Positions 1 to 9,906 of a stretch of 49,484 nucleotides of DNA are shown here, piece by piece. The translations under genes and the position numbers were made by a program. Each line of letters starts with the position of its first letter. Position 1 is the stretch's first letter. This DNA comes from Shewanella gelidimarina. GTDB taxonomy: Bacteria > Pseudomonadota > Gammaproteobacteria > Enterobacterales > Shewanellaceae. The notes beneath the pieces were generated by a model that was not told where the DNA came from, did no database searches, and saw only the letters and a program-made list of their open reading frames with translations. The DNA is taken from NCBI RefSeq assembly GCF_023283945.1, contig NZ_JAKIKW010000031.1:1-49484 (forward strand), written 5' to 3'.

Positions 1-111
1 TTACAACCAAGTCAGGCCACATCAGTACAACGGTGGTTTGACGCCTGCAGAGTCTGAACGATTATTTCAGAATGACTCTAAGTCCTTGGCCAAAATTAGT
101 TGACCACTTCA
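1..111 (+). mobile_element. IS3-family insertion sequence, right end only
   Basis: The first 111 bases are the right end of an IS3-family element. They carry the last codons of OrfB, and the stop codon lies inside the terminal inverted repeat. The repeat (88-111) ends in CCACTTCA, giving the family's 3'-CA terminus. Its reverse complement starts TGAAGTGG and ends GGCC, matching the left repeat at 49375-49398 at 17 of 24 positions. The rest of the element lies outside the window. Confidence 0.75.
2..103 (+). CDS. IS3-family transposase OrfB, C-terminal fragment
   Basis: Only the last 33 codons are inside the window. They read YNQVRPHQYNGGLTP and then a charged tail ending AKIS before TGA. The motif N-x-x-RPHQ-x-x-GGLTP-x-E is typical of the end of the DDE integrase core of IS3-group OrfB transposases, just after the catalytic glutamate region. 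OrfB is normally made as an OrfAB fusion by -1 frameshifting and cuts and joins the IS ends. The 5' part is cut by the window edge, so whether this copy is intact cannot be judged. Confidence 0.75.
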   Translation, partial: YNQVRPHQYNGGLTPAESERLFQNDSKSLAKIS

Positions 112-1874
112 TAGTTTAAGTTATGTGTTTTGGAGGAAATTTTATGGTTTGAAGTAATGACGTGCTTGCTGAAGAGAACGTCTGAGTAACTTTGCTTATG
201 ATTGCACCTTAGTAAGAAGCTTAAGCGTGATTGAATACATAAAGATAACGACTCACAGATATCTAGGATAAGACCTTATCTGGTGCATAACACATGTAGT
301 CCTGCCATCAATAATTCAGAGTCACTGATTGAGATTATCAAATAGTCCGCAAGATTCCAGTAACTGAATTTACCAACTATGGAACATATTTAAAACTGAC
401 GGTATGACACACGTTAACTTTAGATTGGGCAAGATTCTCAGTTATTGGCTTAACGATTCATCAATCGTACTTAATAAAACATCAAAACTCATATATAGAA
501 GAAAGAGTTAAAAGGTTCTTGGACAATCAGGTCGTTATTGATAAAAATCTCACAGTGCCGGAAAATCTCAACATGAGTGGCGATGACCAATTCCAGTGGT
601 GTTTTAATTACTTTTGGACCCTATTTAACATAATATACATTGTGCGCATTAATGTGTATTGAGTTGGATACAGGCATAGAAGTATTTTATAGCTATCTGT
701 GACCTAAAATACTAATAGCACGGATATTGATATAAACTCATCCGCGCCTGCGTCAGTTCTGCAGTACTATGCCAGCAAAATCGTTAAAGAATTCACACAG
801 CGCGTGCTACTTTCTGTCTATTCCTGATGATATCGTCGCTTAATCTCAATCAACAACCAGTCTATCCTCTACGTCAAAGTTGTAAAATAGGGTCTTTAAC
901 ATATTGATTTGAAGGTAAAGCGCTTACCGATATTTCTCAACTTAAGTGACTACCATGAGTTTAAAGGAGATTCTCGACACTGTGGATCAGTATTATGTCT
1001 GACATAAGTAACAGTGAAACAGTTAATTATTGTTTATCTTTTCCAGTATTCGATTACAGAAAATCTAATCAAAAAATATCTCCTTTAGCAAATTAATAGA
1101 AAAAGATACTATCTCCTAGATTTAGTTAGACTGAATATTGGGATGTTTCTGTCTATCCATAACGTTTGAGCTGTTAACTCTATCAACTAATACGCTTATG
1201 CAGGAAAATGATACTCAACACTCGGGCTTACTTATCCATTGACACATACATCAGCTAATGTTGTTTTGTATGACACTATGTTTGTCAGTTTCAACTGATT
1301 GCTTCAAATAAATGATATCGTTTATGGAACATAAAGTTGAACACTATTAAACTTAGAAAAAACAATGTGAGTTTTTATTTGGACAAAAGAATCAACAACT
1401 TAGTGAACAACGTCTATTTAATTTACGTGGTCAACAGAAAGGATGTAATCAAAGATAAATGATAACCGCAGCATAACTCACTTCTAGATCTTATTATGAC
1501 CGTAACTGCCCTAGCCCATTCCCGATCACAACCTTGCTAGAGAACTTTACTAATTCAATTGCCAATATTAGGTATACACTATATTTCAAACACTGAGTGT
1601 CTACTGATAATCAAACAGGCTGAATGGATAATTGAGGACAGAGAAAAATCAAAAATCACTGAATAGTCTCAAAGATAAATCCAAAATTTACAAAGTTAGT
1701 ATCGTGATCGTGTTAATGGCTATTATTCTATAGCCTTTATCGTTACCACGGTAACTTAGGATTCACATAGAAATACATATTTTAAAATTCTCATCAGATA
1801 GGGTTTTAGATTAAAGGATAAAAGTACATTTGAGATAATGATTATTATCTGAATTCAGACCTTTATAAACCTCA
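112..1874. other. Long gene-free, AT-rich island
   Basis: No recognisable gene was found on either strand over about 1.76 kb. The longest open stretch I found by eye is a stop-to-stop frame at 408-662 (+) of about 84 codons. It has no good start or ribosome site and contains ..EERVKRFLDNQVVIDKN.., which I do not recognise. Shorter open pieces such as the one ending near 1605 are also unassignable. The stretch lies directly beside the IS end, so decayed accessory DNA is a reasonable guess, but I see no proof of what it was. Confidence 0.5.
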
Positions 1875-1907
1875 TGAAAAAAGGCAAACCATTTCAGGTT
1901 CGCCTTT
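1875..1907 (-). terminator. Rho-independent terminator of the chemoreceptor gene
   Basis: On the minus strand an 11-bp stem (arms 1880-1890 and 1897-1907, one mismatch, 6-nt loop) is followed by a run of Ts. It lies about 90 bp past the stop codon of the chemoreceptor at 1995-3875. Confidence 0.75.
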
Positions 1908-1994
1908 AAAATTTATCTAACGAGTTATTCACAATGATTTTTTCAAACAGATAGCCATATTCAGAAGAGTAAGCTTCTGAATAGGTGCCCGCTT

Positions 1995-3875
1995 TTAAAG
2001 TTTAAATTGGCTCACTATCCCATTTAAGGTATTAGCCATTCCACCGAGCTCTTGTGCAAGTTCCGTAGTGCTATTAGAGTGGATATTTGTTTCTTTGGCC
2101 GAATCATTGATCTCCAGAACACTCTGGTTAATTTCCGCCGCTACTTGAGTCTGCTGCTCTGATGCCGTGGCTATCTGGTCATTCATATTGAGAATAATAG
2201 AAACAGAGGTGGTAATTTGTGTCAGGGATTGATTCGCTTCCTCTGTCTTTGTCGAAGTCAGTTGAGCAAGCTGAGTATTTTCCCCCATCTGTGTTACCGC
2301 TTTTTTTGCCTCTGTTTGTAGCTTTTCAATCATCAACGTGATCTCATTAGCACTCTCTTGCGTCCGGCTTGCAAGGCTTCGAACTTCATCAGCCACGACC
2401 GCGAAACCACGACCTTGCTCACCGGCTCGTGCCGCTTCAATTGCAGCATTTAAAGCCAAAAGATTAGTCTGGTCAGCAATACCTTTAATCACATCGAGAA
2501 TGCTACCAATATTGACGGTTTCGGCCTCAACGTTTTCGATGACATGGGTAACACCGTCCATCTCATTGACCAGTAAGCGGATATTAGAATTCATATCCTC
2601 TACCACCTTCATTCCAACTTCAGAATGCTCACTCGCACCCTGGGCCGACTCAGCTGCTTGCAGTGCACTTCGTGCTACTTCATCGACTGTGGAGGTCATT
2701 TCGTTCATCGCCGTCGAAGTCTGCTCAAGCTGCACTGTTTGTGCCTTTGAGCCATCACTCATAGTTTGTGCTGATGATGAAAGGGAGGCTGAGGAGCTAT
2801 TCAGTGCAATTGTCGTTTCATTAATATTGGCGACAATAGTCCTAAGATTCTGTGTCATGGAGATCACATTGCCATATATACCTTCTTCCACCCCTGAAGT
2901 GGATAAATCCATACTTAGATCACCCTCTGCAACTTGTTTGACCATGTTTGATATTTCCAGTGGCTCCCCACCGATAGGTTTATAGATAAGACGAATAACC
3001 ATCTGGTAGATAACGATCATCAGTGCAGCTAGTGAGATTGCAATCAAAATTAGTGCGTCATATAGGTTATTCATGCTGGCAGCTTCTATGACTTCCATCG
3101 CTTCATAACTAGCCACTGTCCAGTTACGAACCTTCATCTTATTACTTGTTACAAAGTACTCTCCCAAACCCGGAGCACTGTATGTCATCGACTTGTTTGA
3201 TTCAGATATCACTTTGTACTGCGGACGTAATTCAAATATATTCTTACCAATATTGTCCTTTACCTCACTCGATACTATGTAGCCATCGCTTCGGTAGACG
3301 AACATCTGATTGTTACTGGTAAGAGAGGCTACATAATCGCTGAATAATTTAACTGGGATATTGATTAACACTACTCCGGAAATTCGTCCTTGGTGCATGA
3401 TCGGCACAGAAAGACCAAACACTTCAACATTCTTAGTGACATCAACAAAAGATCGAGTAACTACGTAGTGTTCCCCTTCAAAAATCTTCAAGAACCATTC
3501 ACGTTTAGCGGTGATGGCATTAAAATTAAGTACGGCCTTACCATCACTAATTAAGGTGCCATCTTTTAAACCTAAATAGATACCGGCCTCCCCCTCAATC
3601 GTATTAGCGATCTCTTCAACGGTGAGGTTGGCTCGTTCAAGATCGAGGTCGCCATAATCATCGAAAAAGAATGTACCAGAATCGATTACGTCGAAAAAAC
3701 GCATTAACTTTTCATCTAATGCTTGGGCCACAAGCTTTGATTGCGTTTCAACCTTATCCTGATAACTGGTTTGACTGAATTCAGCAAAATTTTGATAAGC
3801 AAGGATGGATACAAAGAGCACCATAAAAAATGATAACGAAGTAAAGAGTCCCGTTATTTTGTGTTTCAGCAGCAT
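1995..3875 (-). CDS. Methyl-accepting chemotaxis protein with periplasmic Cache domain
   Basis: Inner-membrane chemoreceptor of 626 residues that would signal to CheA/CheW. It has TM1 at about 8-27, a periplasmic double-Cache-type sensor at about 30-270, TM2 at about 273-297, HAMP at about 298-350 and a cytoplasmic coiled-coil signalling domain. The invariant hairpin tip is present at about 466-498 (IADQTNLLALNAAIEAAR, then GFAVVADEVR). The sensor has an R-E-W-F motif near 125 that resembles part of the amino-acid-binding Cache motif, but the usual aspartate near 173 appears to be Asn (LINI), so the ligand is uncertain. There is no C-terminal CheR/CheB-tethering pentapeptide. It is monocistronic with its own terminator. 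The start has only a weak ribosome site, but TM1 begins immediately after it. Confidence 0.93.
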   Translation of the reverse strand: MLLKHKITGLFTSLSFFMVLFVSILAYQNFAEFSQTSYQDKVETQSKLVAQALDEKLMRFFDVIDSGTFFFDDYGDLDLERANLTVEEIANTIEGEAGIYLGLKDGTLISDGKAVLNFNAITAKREWFLKIFEGEHYVVTRSFVDVTKNVEVFGLSVPIMHQGRISGVVLINIPVKLFSDYVASLTSNNQMFVYRSDGYIVSSEVKDNIGKNIFELRPQYKVISESNKSMTYSAPGLGEYFVTSNKMKVRNWTVASYEAMEVIEAASMNNLYDALILIAISLAALMIVIYQMVIRLIYKPIGGEPLEISNMVKQVAEGDLSMDLSTSGVEEGIYGNVISMTQNLRTIVANINETTIALNSSSASLSSSAQTMSDGSKAQTVQLEQTSTAMNEMTSTVDEVARSALQAAESAQGASEHSEVGMKVVEDMNSNIRLLVNEMDGVTHVIENVEAETVNIGSILDVIKGIADQTNLLALNAAIEAARAGEQGRGFAVVADEVRSLASRTQESANEITLMIEKLQTEAKKAVTQMGENTQLAQLTSTKTEEANQSLTQITTSVSIILNMNDQIATASEQQTQVAAEINQSVLEINDSAKETNIHSNSTTELAQELGGMANTLNGIVSQFKL

Positions 3876-4430
3876 AGATATTTAAGCCCATATTTTAAGA
3901 ATAAACAGAGAGTTTTCACTTAGTCATTACAGACTTAATCATAAAAACTTCATTTTAATTAAAGGCAAGATACAAATAATCTTCATAATGGGCAACGTAG
4001 TTTGGCCTAAATTATGAAGTCTTCTACAACATGGTAAATATCTGTAAACCCGGTCTATTTATGGAATTAATTCCAAATTGTTATCGTCAACTTTAATGCG
4101 TTTATTCGTTTTGAGCAGAACAGAGGTTGTATAAATTCAATTTTGTTGGAATAACTCTGTTTGTTGCTGTAATTCGATAAAGCAGGTTTTCTTTTATTAT
4201 TAGAAATGTCAGCCTCCTGTCACAGCGGGAGCATGAAATACCAATAAAAAGGTGATGAAGGTTCCGGAATAATTTTTTCTATGTATGTTAACGGTCTAAA
4301 TCAATTAAGATCCATCATGAAACGTTAATGTTGAAAATTTGCTTTAATACTGGGTGCATCAATGACCACAATATAATTGAGCCGCTTCAAGTAATGACTA
4401 ACGAGATTAACATTCGAATTTAAAGTATAT
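3876..4430. other. Divergent intergenic region between chemoreceptor and GGDEF-EAL gene
   Basis: About 555 bp without an open frame. It must hold the promoters of both flanking divergent genes. It contains a perfect 12-bp palindrome, GGAATTAATTCC, at 4063-4074. I see no confident sigma70 promoter or flagellar sigma28 promoter. Confidence 0.4.
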
Positions 4431-4476
4431 AAGAGCCGCTAAAAGCGTTAATAGCTTTTGTCATACGCTCTTTTTT
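4431..4476 (+). promoter_or_regulatory. Terminator-like hairpin in the leader of the GGDEF-EAL gene
   Basis: An outer stem AAGAGC (4431-4436) pairs with GCTCTT (4467-4472), an inner stem AAAAGC pairs with GCTTTT, and a run of Ts follows, 58 bp upstream of the ATG at 4534. Two more small hairpins follow (CTGAT/ATCAG and CAGAC/GTCTG). No gene ends just upstream on this strand, so this could be a leader attenuator, or the terminator of a short untranslated transcript. Confidence 0.4.
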
Positions 4477-4533
4477 AGCCTGATCGGCATCAGACCTAGA
4501 AAGTCTGCTTGTAAGTTTATTAGAGAAATAGAA

Positions 4534-7500
4534 ATGGATCCGTTTGACATCATTACCCCGTTTTCATACTGGATATTGACCTCCTTATGGTTGGTCATAG
4601 TCGGTATTTATCTGGTAAAACTTAGACAATTACACGCTGTTGATGGCGCTATTGGTGGAACGGTTGGCGTTCTCCTTATGGTCCTTACCATTGATGCCTT
4701 CAGGACCATAATTGAAAGTGTCTATTTTGGGTTGTATTTCAACTCACTATACGGACTGGTACCAAAAGCTATCCACGAGCTGTTGTCGCAACCCTCTTTG
4801 CTCATTCTCCCAAAATTAATCAATATTGCTGCTGGTTTGCTAGTCATTTTACTTCTACTCAAGCACTGGGTTCCAAGAGAAATTCGCGAACGCGAAGAAA
4901 CAATGCGTGCCCTTGAGGAAACTAAAACAACATCAATAAATAATGAAAGATTGTTCAAATCAATTTCAGATTGTGCAACCGATGGCTTCATTTTTGCGAA
5001 CACTGATCGCTATATCATCTCGATAAATCAGGGCATGGAAGTCTTATTAGGGTATCGTGCGGATGAACTAGTAGGGGAAAAAGCAGCTGTAATTTACGAA
5101 AGTGATGAAGAGTTCGAGCGATATGGTCGTATATATTTCAATCTATCCGCTGGCGATAAAGTCAAACCTTATGAAGTAAACTACCGGCACAAGAACGGCA
5201 GTATCCTTGTCGGCGAAACCACTAGAGTTGTGATCAAAGCTGAGGATGGTCAAGTTCAAGGCTATATGGGGTTCATTCGGGATGTTACTGACCGCAACAG
5301 AACTGCGATGGAATTACAGGCTAGTGAGGCAATGCTATCCCACCATGTTCAGAATACGCCGCTGGGGTACATTTCGTGGGATAAAAACCTTAACTGTGTT
5401 GAATTCAACAAATCAGCCGAAGCAATATTCGGATACACCGCCGACGAAGTTAGGGGGCATTGCTTATTCGACGTCTTGGTGCCTGAAGGTTTTAGAAGTG
5501 ATATCAATAACCTGAATAAGGTATTGTTTGAAAAAAATAAAGCGACCAGAAATATAAATGAGAACATGACAAAAGATGGCAAGTCTATCATCTGTGAATG
5601 GTACAACACGCCAATTATAAGTGAGAGCGGTGACGTTATCGGCGTGACGTCATTGATCCAAGATATTACCGAAAATAGGCGAATCCAAATAGCCTTGAGA
5701 GAGACTGAGAAGCAATATCGTGACCAAAGCCAGCGTTATGCCGAAGTGATTTTGGGCGCCAACATTGGCACCTGGGAATGGAACGTACAGACAGGCAAAA
5801 CCGCATTCAATGAGCGCTGGGCAGAGATGTTGGGGTACCACCTTAAAGAGCTTGAACCCATTAGCATCGACACCTGGGAGACACGACTGCATCCCGATGA
5901 TGTAAAGAACGCCCTTCAACTGCTAAGGCGTTGTTTCAGGAGTGAGACTGACATTTATGAATGTGAATTCCGGATGCAGCACAAAAATGGCAGTTGGGTC
6001 TGGATACTCAACCGTGGACGAGTGGTTGAATGGAAAAGTGATGGCAATCCGGTGAGAATGTCTGGCACGCACCAAGACATCACCAATAGCAAGAAATCTG
6101 AAGAAGAACTCAAACTTGCTGCCAGCGTATTCACCTATGCCAGAGAAGGGATCACTATCACTGATACTACTGGTGTCATCATAGACGTGAATGATGCTTT
6201 TAGCGCGATCACAGGCTACACCCGTGATGAAGTGATAGGACAAAATCCAAGGGTCCTTCAATCCGGACGTCATTTGCCTGAGTTCTATAAAGAGATGTGG
6301 AGCGCTTTGCAAGAAAAGGGGCATTGGACGGGGGAGGTCTGGAACAAACGTAAGAATGGCGAGGTTTATCCGGAAATACTCACGATAAGCGCGGTACTCG
6401 ATGATACTGGCGTAGTGCAAAACTACGTGGCCTTATTCAACGATATCACCGCGATTAAAGAGCATCAGGGGCAATTAGAACGTATTGCCCACTATGATAT
6501 GTTAACTCACTTACCTAACCGGACATTATTGGCAGACCGTCTAACGCAATCCATGAGCCATTGCCAACGTCAACACTCATTACTAGCGGTCGCCTTTCTT
6601 GATTTGGATGGATTCAAAGACGTTAATGATACCTACGGTCATGTGATTGGTGATGAATTATTAATTGTGGTCTCATCTCGTATGAGGGAAGCTTTACGCG
6701 ATGTAGACACCCTGGCCCGTATCGGCGGGGATGAGTTTGTCGCTGTGATGGAGAATATAGAAACGGTGGAGGATTGTGAACCCATGTTGGAACGCCTGTT
6801 GCTGGCCGCATCAGAACCTGTAGTAATAGGGGGAGTCAGGCTGGAGGTCTCTGCTAGTATTGGTGTCACCATTTACCCGCAAGATGGCGTCGATGCAGAC
6901 CAACTTATGCGTCATGCAGATCAAGCCATGTATGTCGCGAAGCAAGAGGGGAAGAACCGATATCGTTTGTTTGATTCTGCACATAATGCTGCAATGATCA
7001 CTCAACATGAAAAGTTAGATTGTATTCGTAAAGCTCTCAATAAAAATGAATTTGTGCTTTATTACCAACCTAAGGTCAATATGAAAACGGGGAAGATGAT
7101 TGGTGCCGAAGCGTTAATTCGTTGGCAATCTCCTGAACGAGGTTTAGTCCCCCCTAACGATTTTTTACCCGTCATTGAGAATCACATTCTCAGTATAGAG
7201 ATCGGTGAATGGGTCATTAGCACCGCACTTACACAAATTTCAACGTGGCAAAAGTTGGGCTTGGATATTCCTATCAGTGTCAACATTAGCGCGCTTCAAT
7301 TACAAAGTAAGAATTTTGTATCTCGCTTAGCTGAGCTGTTGGCCGAGTTCCCCGAGGTTACTCCCAGCTCTTTAGAATTAGAAGTACTAGAAACGAGTGC
7401 GATAGCCGATGTGCAACAGGTTTCTGAAACCATGCTCGCCTGCATCGAACTTGGGGTTAACTTTGCATTAGATGACTTTGGTACGGGTTACTCTTCACTG

Positions 7501-7791
7501 AGTCACTTGAGACGTTTACCAGCGAGCTTAATTAAGATCGACCAGACTTTTGTGTGTGATATGTTGACTGACCCTGATGACTTGGCAATTGTCGAAAGTG
7601 TTGTGGTGTTGTCTAAGTCATTTAAACGTGAAGTAATTGCAGAGGGTGTTGAGACTATCGCTCATGGTATCGCTCTGTTGAAATTGGGCTGTGAATTAGC
7701 GCAAGGCTATGGCATTGCGAGACCTATGATTGCTAAAGATATTCCCGAATGGGCAGCAAACTGGCAGCCTGATGGTACGTGGAGAGATTAA
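4534..7791 (+). CDS. Membrane PAS-PAS-PAS-PAS-GGDEF-EAL cyclic-di-GMP protein
   Basis: A 1085-residue dual-domain cyclic-di-GMP enzyme. The N-terminus has three likely membrane segments (about 10-30, 41-68, 88-111). Four PAS domains follow (about 135-255, 262-380, 400-518, 526-645), the third with the W-x-W-N and HPDD pattern of the PAS_3 fold. The GGDEF motif at 731-735 is intact and preceded by an RxxD inhibitory site (RDVD, 722-725), so cyclase activity with product inhibition is expected. The EAL domain keeps EALIRW (from 859), DDFGTGYSSL (980-989), an AEGVET stretch and QGY, so phosphodiesterase activity is also possible. Net activity cannot be read from sequence. The PAS input suggests redox, light or small-ligand sensing. 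It lies next to a chemoreceptor and a second cyclase. Confidence 0.92.
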   Translation: MDPFDIITPFSYWILTSLWLVIVGIYLVKLRQLHAVDGAIGGTVGVLLMVLTIDAFRTIIESVYFGLYFNSLYGLVPKAIHELLSQPSLLILPKLINIAAGLLVILLLLKHWVPREIREREETMRALEETKTTSINNERLFKSISDCATDGFIFANTDRYIISINQGMEVLLGYRADELVGEKAAVIYESDEEFERYGRIYFNLSAGDKVKPYEVNYRHKNGSILVGETTRVVIKAEDGQVQGYMGFIRDVTDRNRTAMELQASEAMLSHHVQNTPLGYISWDKNLNCVEFNKSAEAIFGYTADEVRGHCLFDVLVPEGFRSDINNLNKVLFEKNKATRNINENMTKDGKSIICEWYNTPIISESGDVIGVTSLIQDITENRRIQIALRETEKQYRDQSQRYAEVILGANIGTWEWNVQTGKTAFNERWAEMLGYHLKELEPISIDTWETRLHPDDVKNALQLLRRCFRSETDIYECEFRMQHKNGSWVWILNRGRVVEWKSDGNPVRMSGTHQDITNSKKSEEELKLAASVFTYAREGITITDTTGVIIDVNDAFSAITGYTRDEVIGQNPRVLQSGRHLPEFYKEMWSALQEKGHWTGEVWNKRKNGEVYPEILTISAVLDDTGVVQNYVALFNDITAIKEHQGQLERIAHYDMLTHLPNRTLLADRLTQSMSHCQRQHSLLAVAFLDLDGFKDVNDTYGHVIGDELLIVVSSRMREALRDVDTLARIGGDEFVAVMENIETVEDCEPMLERLLLAASEPVVIGGVRLEVSASIGVTIYPQDGVDADQLMRHADQAMYVAKQEGKNRYRLFDSAHNAAMITQHEKLDCIRKALNKNEFVLYYQPKVNMKTGKMIGAEALIRWQSPERGLVPPNDFLPVIENHILSIEIGEWVISTALTQISTWQKLGLDIPISVNISALQLQSKNFVSRLAELLAEFPEVTPSSLELEVLETSAIADVQQVSETMLACIELGVNFALDDFGTGYSSLSHLRRLPASLIKIDQTFVCDMLTDPDDLAIVESVVVLSKSFKREVIAEGVETIAHGIALLKLGCELAQGYGIARPMIAKDIPEWAANWQPDGTWRD

Positions 7792-7866
7792 GTGGCATTT
7801 TGTTGATTTTAATAATCTTTAAAGAGTGATTTGAATCCATCAGCAATCCTTTCAAACTCGTTAAAA

Positions 7867-7933
7867 AGGCTCTTATACTATATTGAGAATCATATTTTCT
7901 CTCTCCTATCATTAGGACTTTAGTTGAGAGCCT
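7867..7933 (-). terminator. Possible long-loop terminator between converging genes
   Basis: AGGCTCT (7867-7873) can pair with AGAGCCT (7927-7933) across a 53-base loop. On the minus strand the distal arm is followed by TTTTTAA. It would serve the cyclase gene at 8007-9038. The long loop makes this uncertain. Confidence 0.3.
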
Positions 7934-8006
7934 CGTTTTAATTGGCTTAGTTACTCACCCTGTTTTTTGAATCCAGTGTTTCACAAAAAGCAGCTTATAT
8001 ACAGGT

Positions 8007-9038
8007 TTATGCCAGTTTACTGACTACATCTGCAAAGTAGATCTGTGAGTTGTTTCTCCCCAAATGTTTAGCGAGGTAAAGAGCTTTGTCTGCTTGTTTT
8101 AGTAAGTGCGTGGCATTTAGCTCATCATCTTTTAAAGACGCTACGCCGATACTAACCGTCATATTAGCAATCATATCTGAGTCGCTATTCCAAACCTGTA
8201 ATGATTCAATATTAGTACGGATCCGCTCTGCAATACAAAAGCCTGCGTTAACATCAGTCCCGGGCAATAAAATTGCAAACTCTTCACCGCCAAGTCGAGC
8301 TGCAATGTCGGTTTGTCTAAGTAATGAATTGTCTATAGACTCCGCGATACTTGCTAAAACAAGATCACCAACGTCATGCCCATATTTATCGTTATAGGTT
8401 TTAAAGTTATCAACGTCGATCATCAACAGCGAAAGGTATTTTTTACTCAATTTAGCAGATGTTATGCTCATACTTATGTGTCTATCGAAGGCAAGTCTAT
8501 TAGGTAACTTGGTTAAGAAATCGGTTTCAACTTGCTGATGTAACAACTTATTAGCACTCTCAAGTTCAAGTGTTCGGCTATAAACTTTGCGTTCAAGCTC
8601 ATCATTAAGCTGCTCTAATTCCCGAATGCTGGTATGCCTTGCGGTAGCATCGATTGAGACTACCATTAGGTAATCTATTTGATCTCCATTCTCACTGACT
8701 GGCGAAATAGTTGAATGAAACCACACTTCATTTCCTAGCGTGTCTACCACTTTAGCCTCTTGTTCTATAACCAAGCCGGTATCTCGCGCCTTTCTTAAAT
8801 TATTGGACATTTGGTCCCGAAAAGACTGCGGATAAAAATCAAAAGGATAAGCCTTGCCGTAATACTGCGTAACATCACTCATGGAAAGCGTTTTAACTCC
8901 TGCAGAACTCATAAACTGCAGGTTAAAATCAAGGTCGATAATTTTTGTACAAATAGGAGAATGTTCTATCCACGCATGGCTCTGCTTTTTAGAAAAACGC
9001 AGATGATCTTCTTTGGTTCTGAATTTAGATAATGGCAT
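8007..9038 (-). CDS. PAS-GGDEF diguanylate cyclase
   Basis: A 343-residue soluble protein that should convert two GTP to cyclic-di-GMP. A PAS-like domain (about 18-135) is joined by a coiled-coil linker (about 137-170, rich in Leu/Glu) to a GGDEF domain (about 172-335). The active-site motif reads GGEEF (250-254), a functional variant, and the RxxD inhibitory site is present (RQTD, 241-244). There is no membrane segment. It is convergent with the upstream GGDEF-EAL gene and transcribed alone. The ribosome site before the ATG is weak (GAGACG), but there is no better start. Confidence 0.92.
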   Translation of the reverse strand: MPLSKFRTKEDHLRFSKKQSHAWIEHSPICTKIIDLDFNLQFMSSAGVKTLSMSDVTQYYGKAYPFDFYPQSFRDQMSNNLRKARDTGLVIEQEAKVVDTLGNEVWFHSTISPVSENGDQIDYLMVVSIDATARHTSIRELEQLNDELERKVYSRTLELESANKLLHQQVETDFLTKLPNRLAFDRHISMSITSAKLSKKYLSLLMIDVDNFKTYNDKYGHDVGDLVLASIAESIDNSLLRQTDIAARLGGEEFAILLPGTDVNAGFCIAERIRTNIESLQVWNSDSDMIANMTVSIGVASLKDDELNATHLLKQADKALYLAKHLGRNNSQIYFADVVSKLA

Positions 9039-9497
9039 TATGTATCGTCTCTATCCTTGAGATTATTTATCCTGACGGTCACTTCAATGTCCTCACATAC
9101 TGGTATTGAAGTTAACAGCAGGCCAGATGTAAAGCGCCGCTTCATATTTTTCAAACAGTCGTTTCTCTAGCCGTTTTATCGAGCTATTACTTGCCAAATA
9201 TTGGCAGTGAACACTGGCAAGCTCAAGTAAGTGTAGTAGGTTGATTAAGTACCGTTAAGTTTAATCTCTACAAGTACCCTTCCCATGTATGCGTAAATTT
9301 ACCCCTCATTTCTAATTCGACTCGAAAATGGCTAGTAGTATGGGAAGTAATAGGAAAATATTTTGAATCTACACCAAAGTTGTAGCTCTCTTGTGGGTTC
9401 ACGGTAGTTGTGCTGTCTAAGCCCACTTAAAGACATAAACGCGTTAGGGTAAAGTGCCTAACGCATTTAATTCAGATCAGTTAAAGGAAGTTAAAGC
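9039..9497. other. Intergenic region with hairpin 9441-9464
   Basis: About 460 bp without a gene. An 8-bp perfect hairpin (GCGTTAGG/CCTAACGC, 9441-9464) lies about 35 bp past the end of the gene at 9498-9875 and probably terminates it, although the T tract on the minus strand is short (GTTTATGTCTTT). The rest contains the promoter side of the cyclase gene. No clear promoter box was found. Confidence 0.45.
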
Positions 9498-9875
9498 TTA
9501 AGCTTTTCGCTCGTTTAGAACGTCTTTAAAGGCAAACATTCCATTTAGCGCTGCAGGGAAACCGGCATAAACTGACATTTGCAACAACACCTCTTTTACC
9601 TCTTCCTCGCTGCAACCCACGTTCAAAGCGGCGTTTAAGTGAACCTTAAGCTGTGGAGTGCAGTTACCTAATGCGGTTAGCGCTGCAACCGTTGCTATTT
9701 CTCTCGACTTCAAATCAAGGGCTTGGCGGGTGTAGATGTCTCCAAAAGGATATTCAATCGTGAACCTAGCGAGATCAGGACAAATCTCTTGTAGGCTTTC
9801 AATAACTTGATGTCCCGCATCACCGTCAATTTTTGATAGCTGCGCTAAACCTAAGGTGAATCTGGTATTTTTCAT
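9498..9875 (-). CDS. Carboxymuconolactone decarboxylase / AhpD-like family protein
   Basis: A 125-residue protein of the CMD superfamily. The core KSREIATVAALTALGN, then QLKVHLNAALNVG, then EVLLQMSVYAGFPAALN is the standard pattern of the small gamma-carboxymuconolactone-decarboxylase-like group. The AhpD-type CxxC redox pair is absent, so an alkylhydroperoxidase role is unlikely. These stand-alone proteins are usually of unknown substrate. The start has a good ribosome site (GGAG, 8 nt before ATG). It lies directly downstream of a MerR regulator on the same strand and is driven by a MerR-type promoter, which suggests a stress- or compound-inducible gene. Confidence 0.88.
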   Translation of the reverse strand: MKNTRFTLGLAQLSKIDGDAGHQVIESLQEICPDLARFTIEYPFGDIYTRQALDLKSREIATVAALTALGNCTPQLKVHLNAALNVGCSEEEVKEVLLQMSVYAGFPAALNGMFAFKDVLNERKA

Positions 9876-9906
9876 GAGTAAACTCCAATCTTTAAATTGA
9901 AGCCAC

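Noticed and set aside
408..662. Possible remnant of a LysR-type gene (EERVKRFLDNQVVID)
   Set aside because: The resemblance to the C-terminus of LysR proteins (RVxxFxD) is too short, and the following residues do not fit; kept only as an open frame in the island.
2338..2985. 215-codon open frame on the plus strand opposite the chemoreceptor
   Set aside because: It is the complement of the conserved signalling domain; low-complexity Ser/Ala-rich product with no family features.
4380..4533. Cyclic-di-GMP (GEMM) riboswitch before the GGDEF-EAL gene
   Set aside because: The conserved GEMM bases are absent; only simple hairpins are seen.
5923..6420. 165-codon open frame on the minus strand inside the GGDEF-EAL gene
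   Set aside because: Overlaps PAS domains that are clearly coded on the other strand; no ribosome site or recognisable domain.
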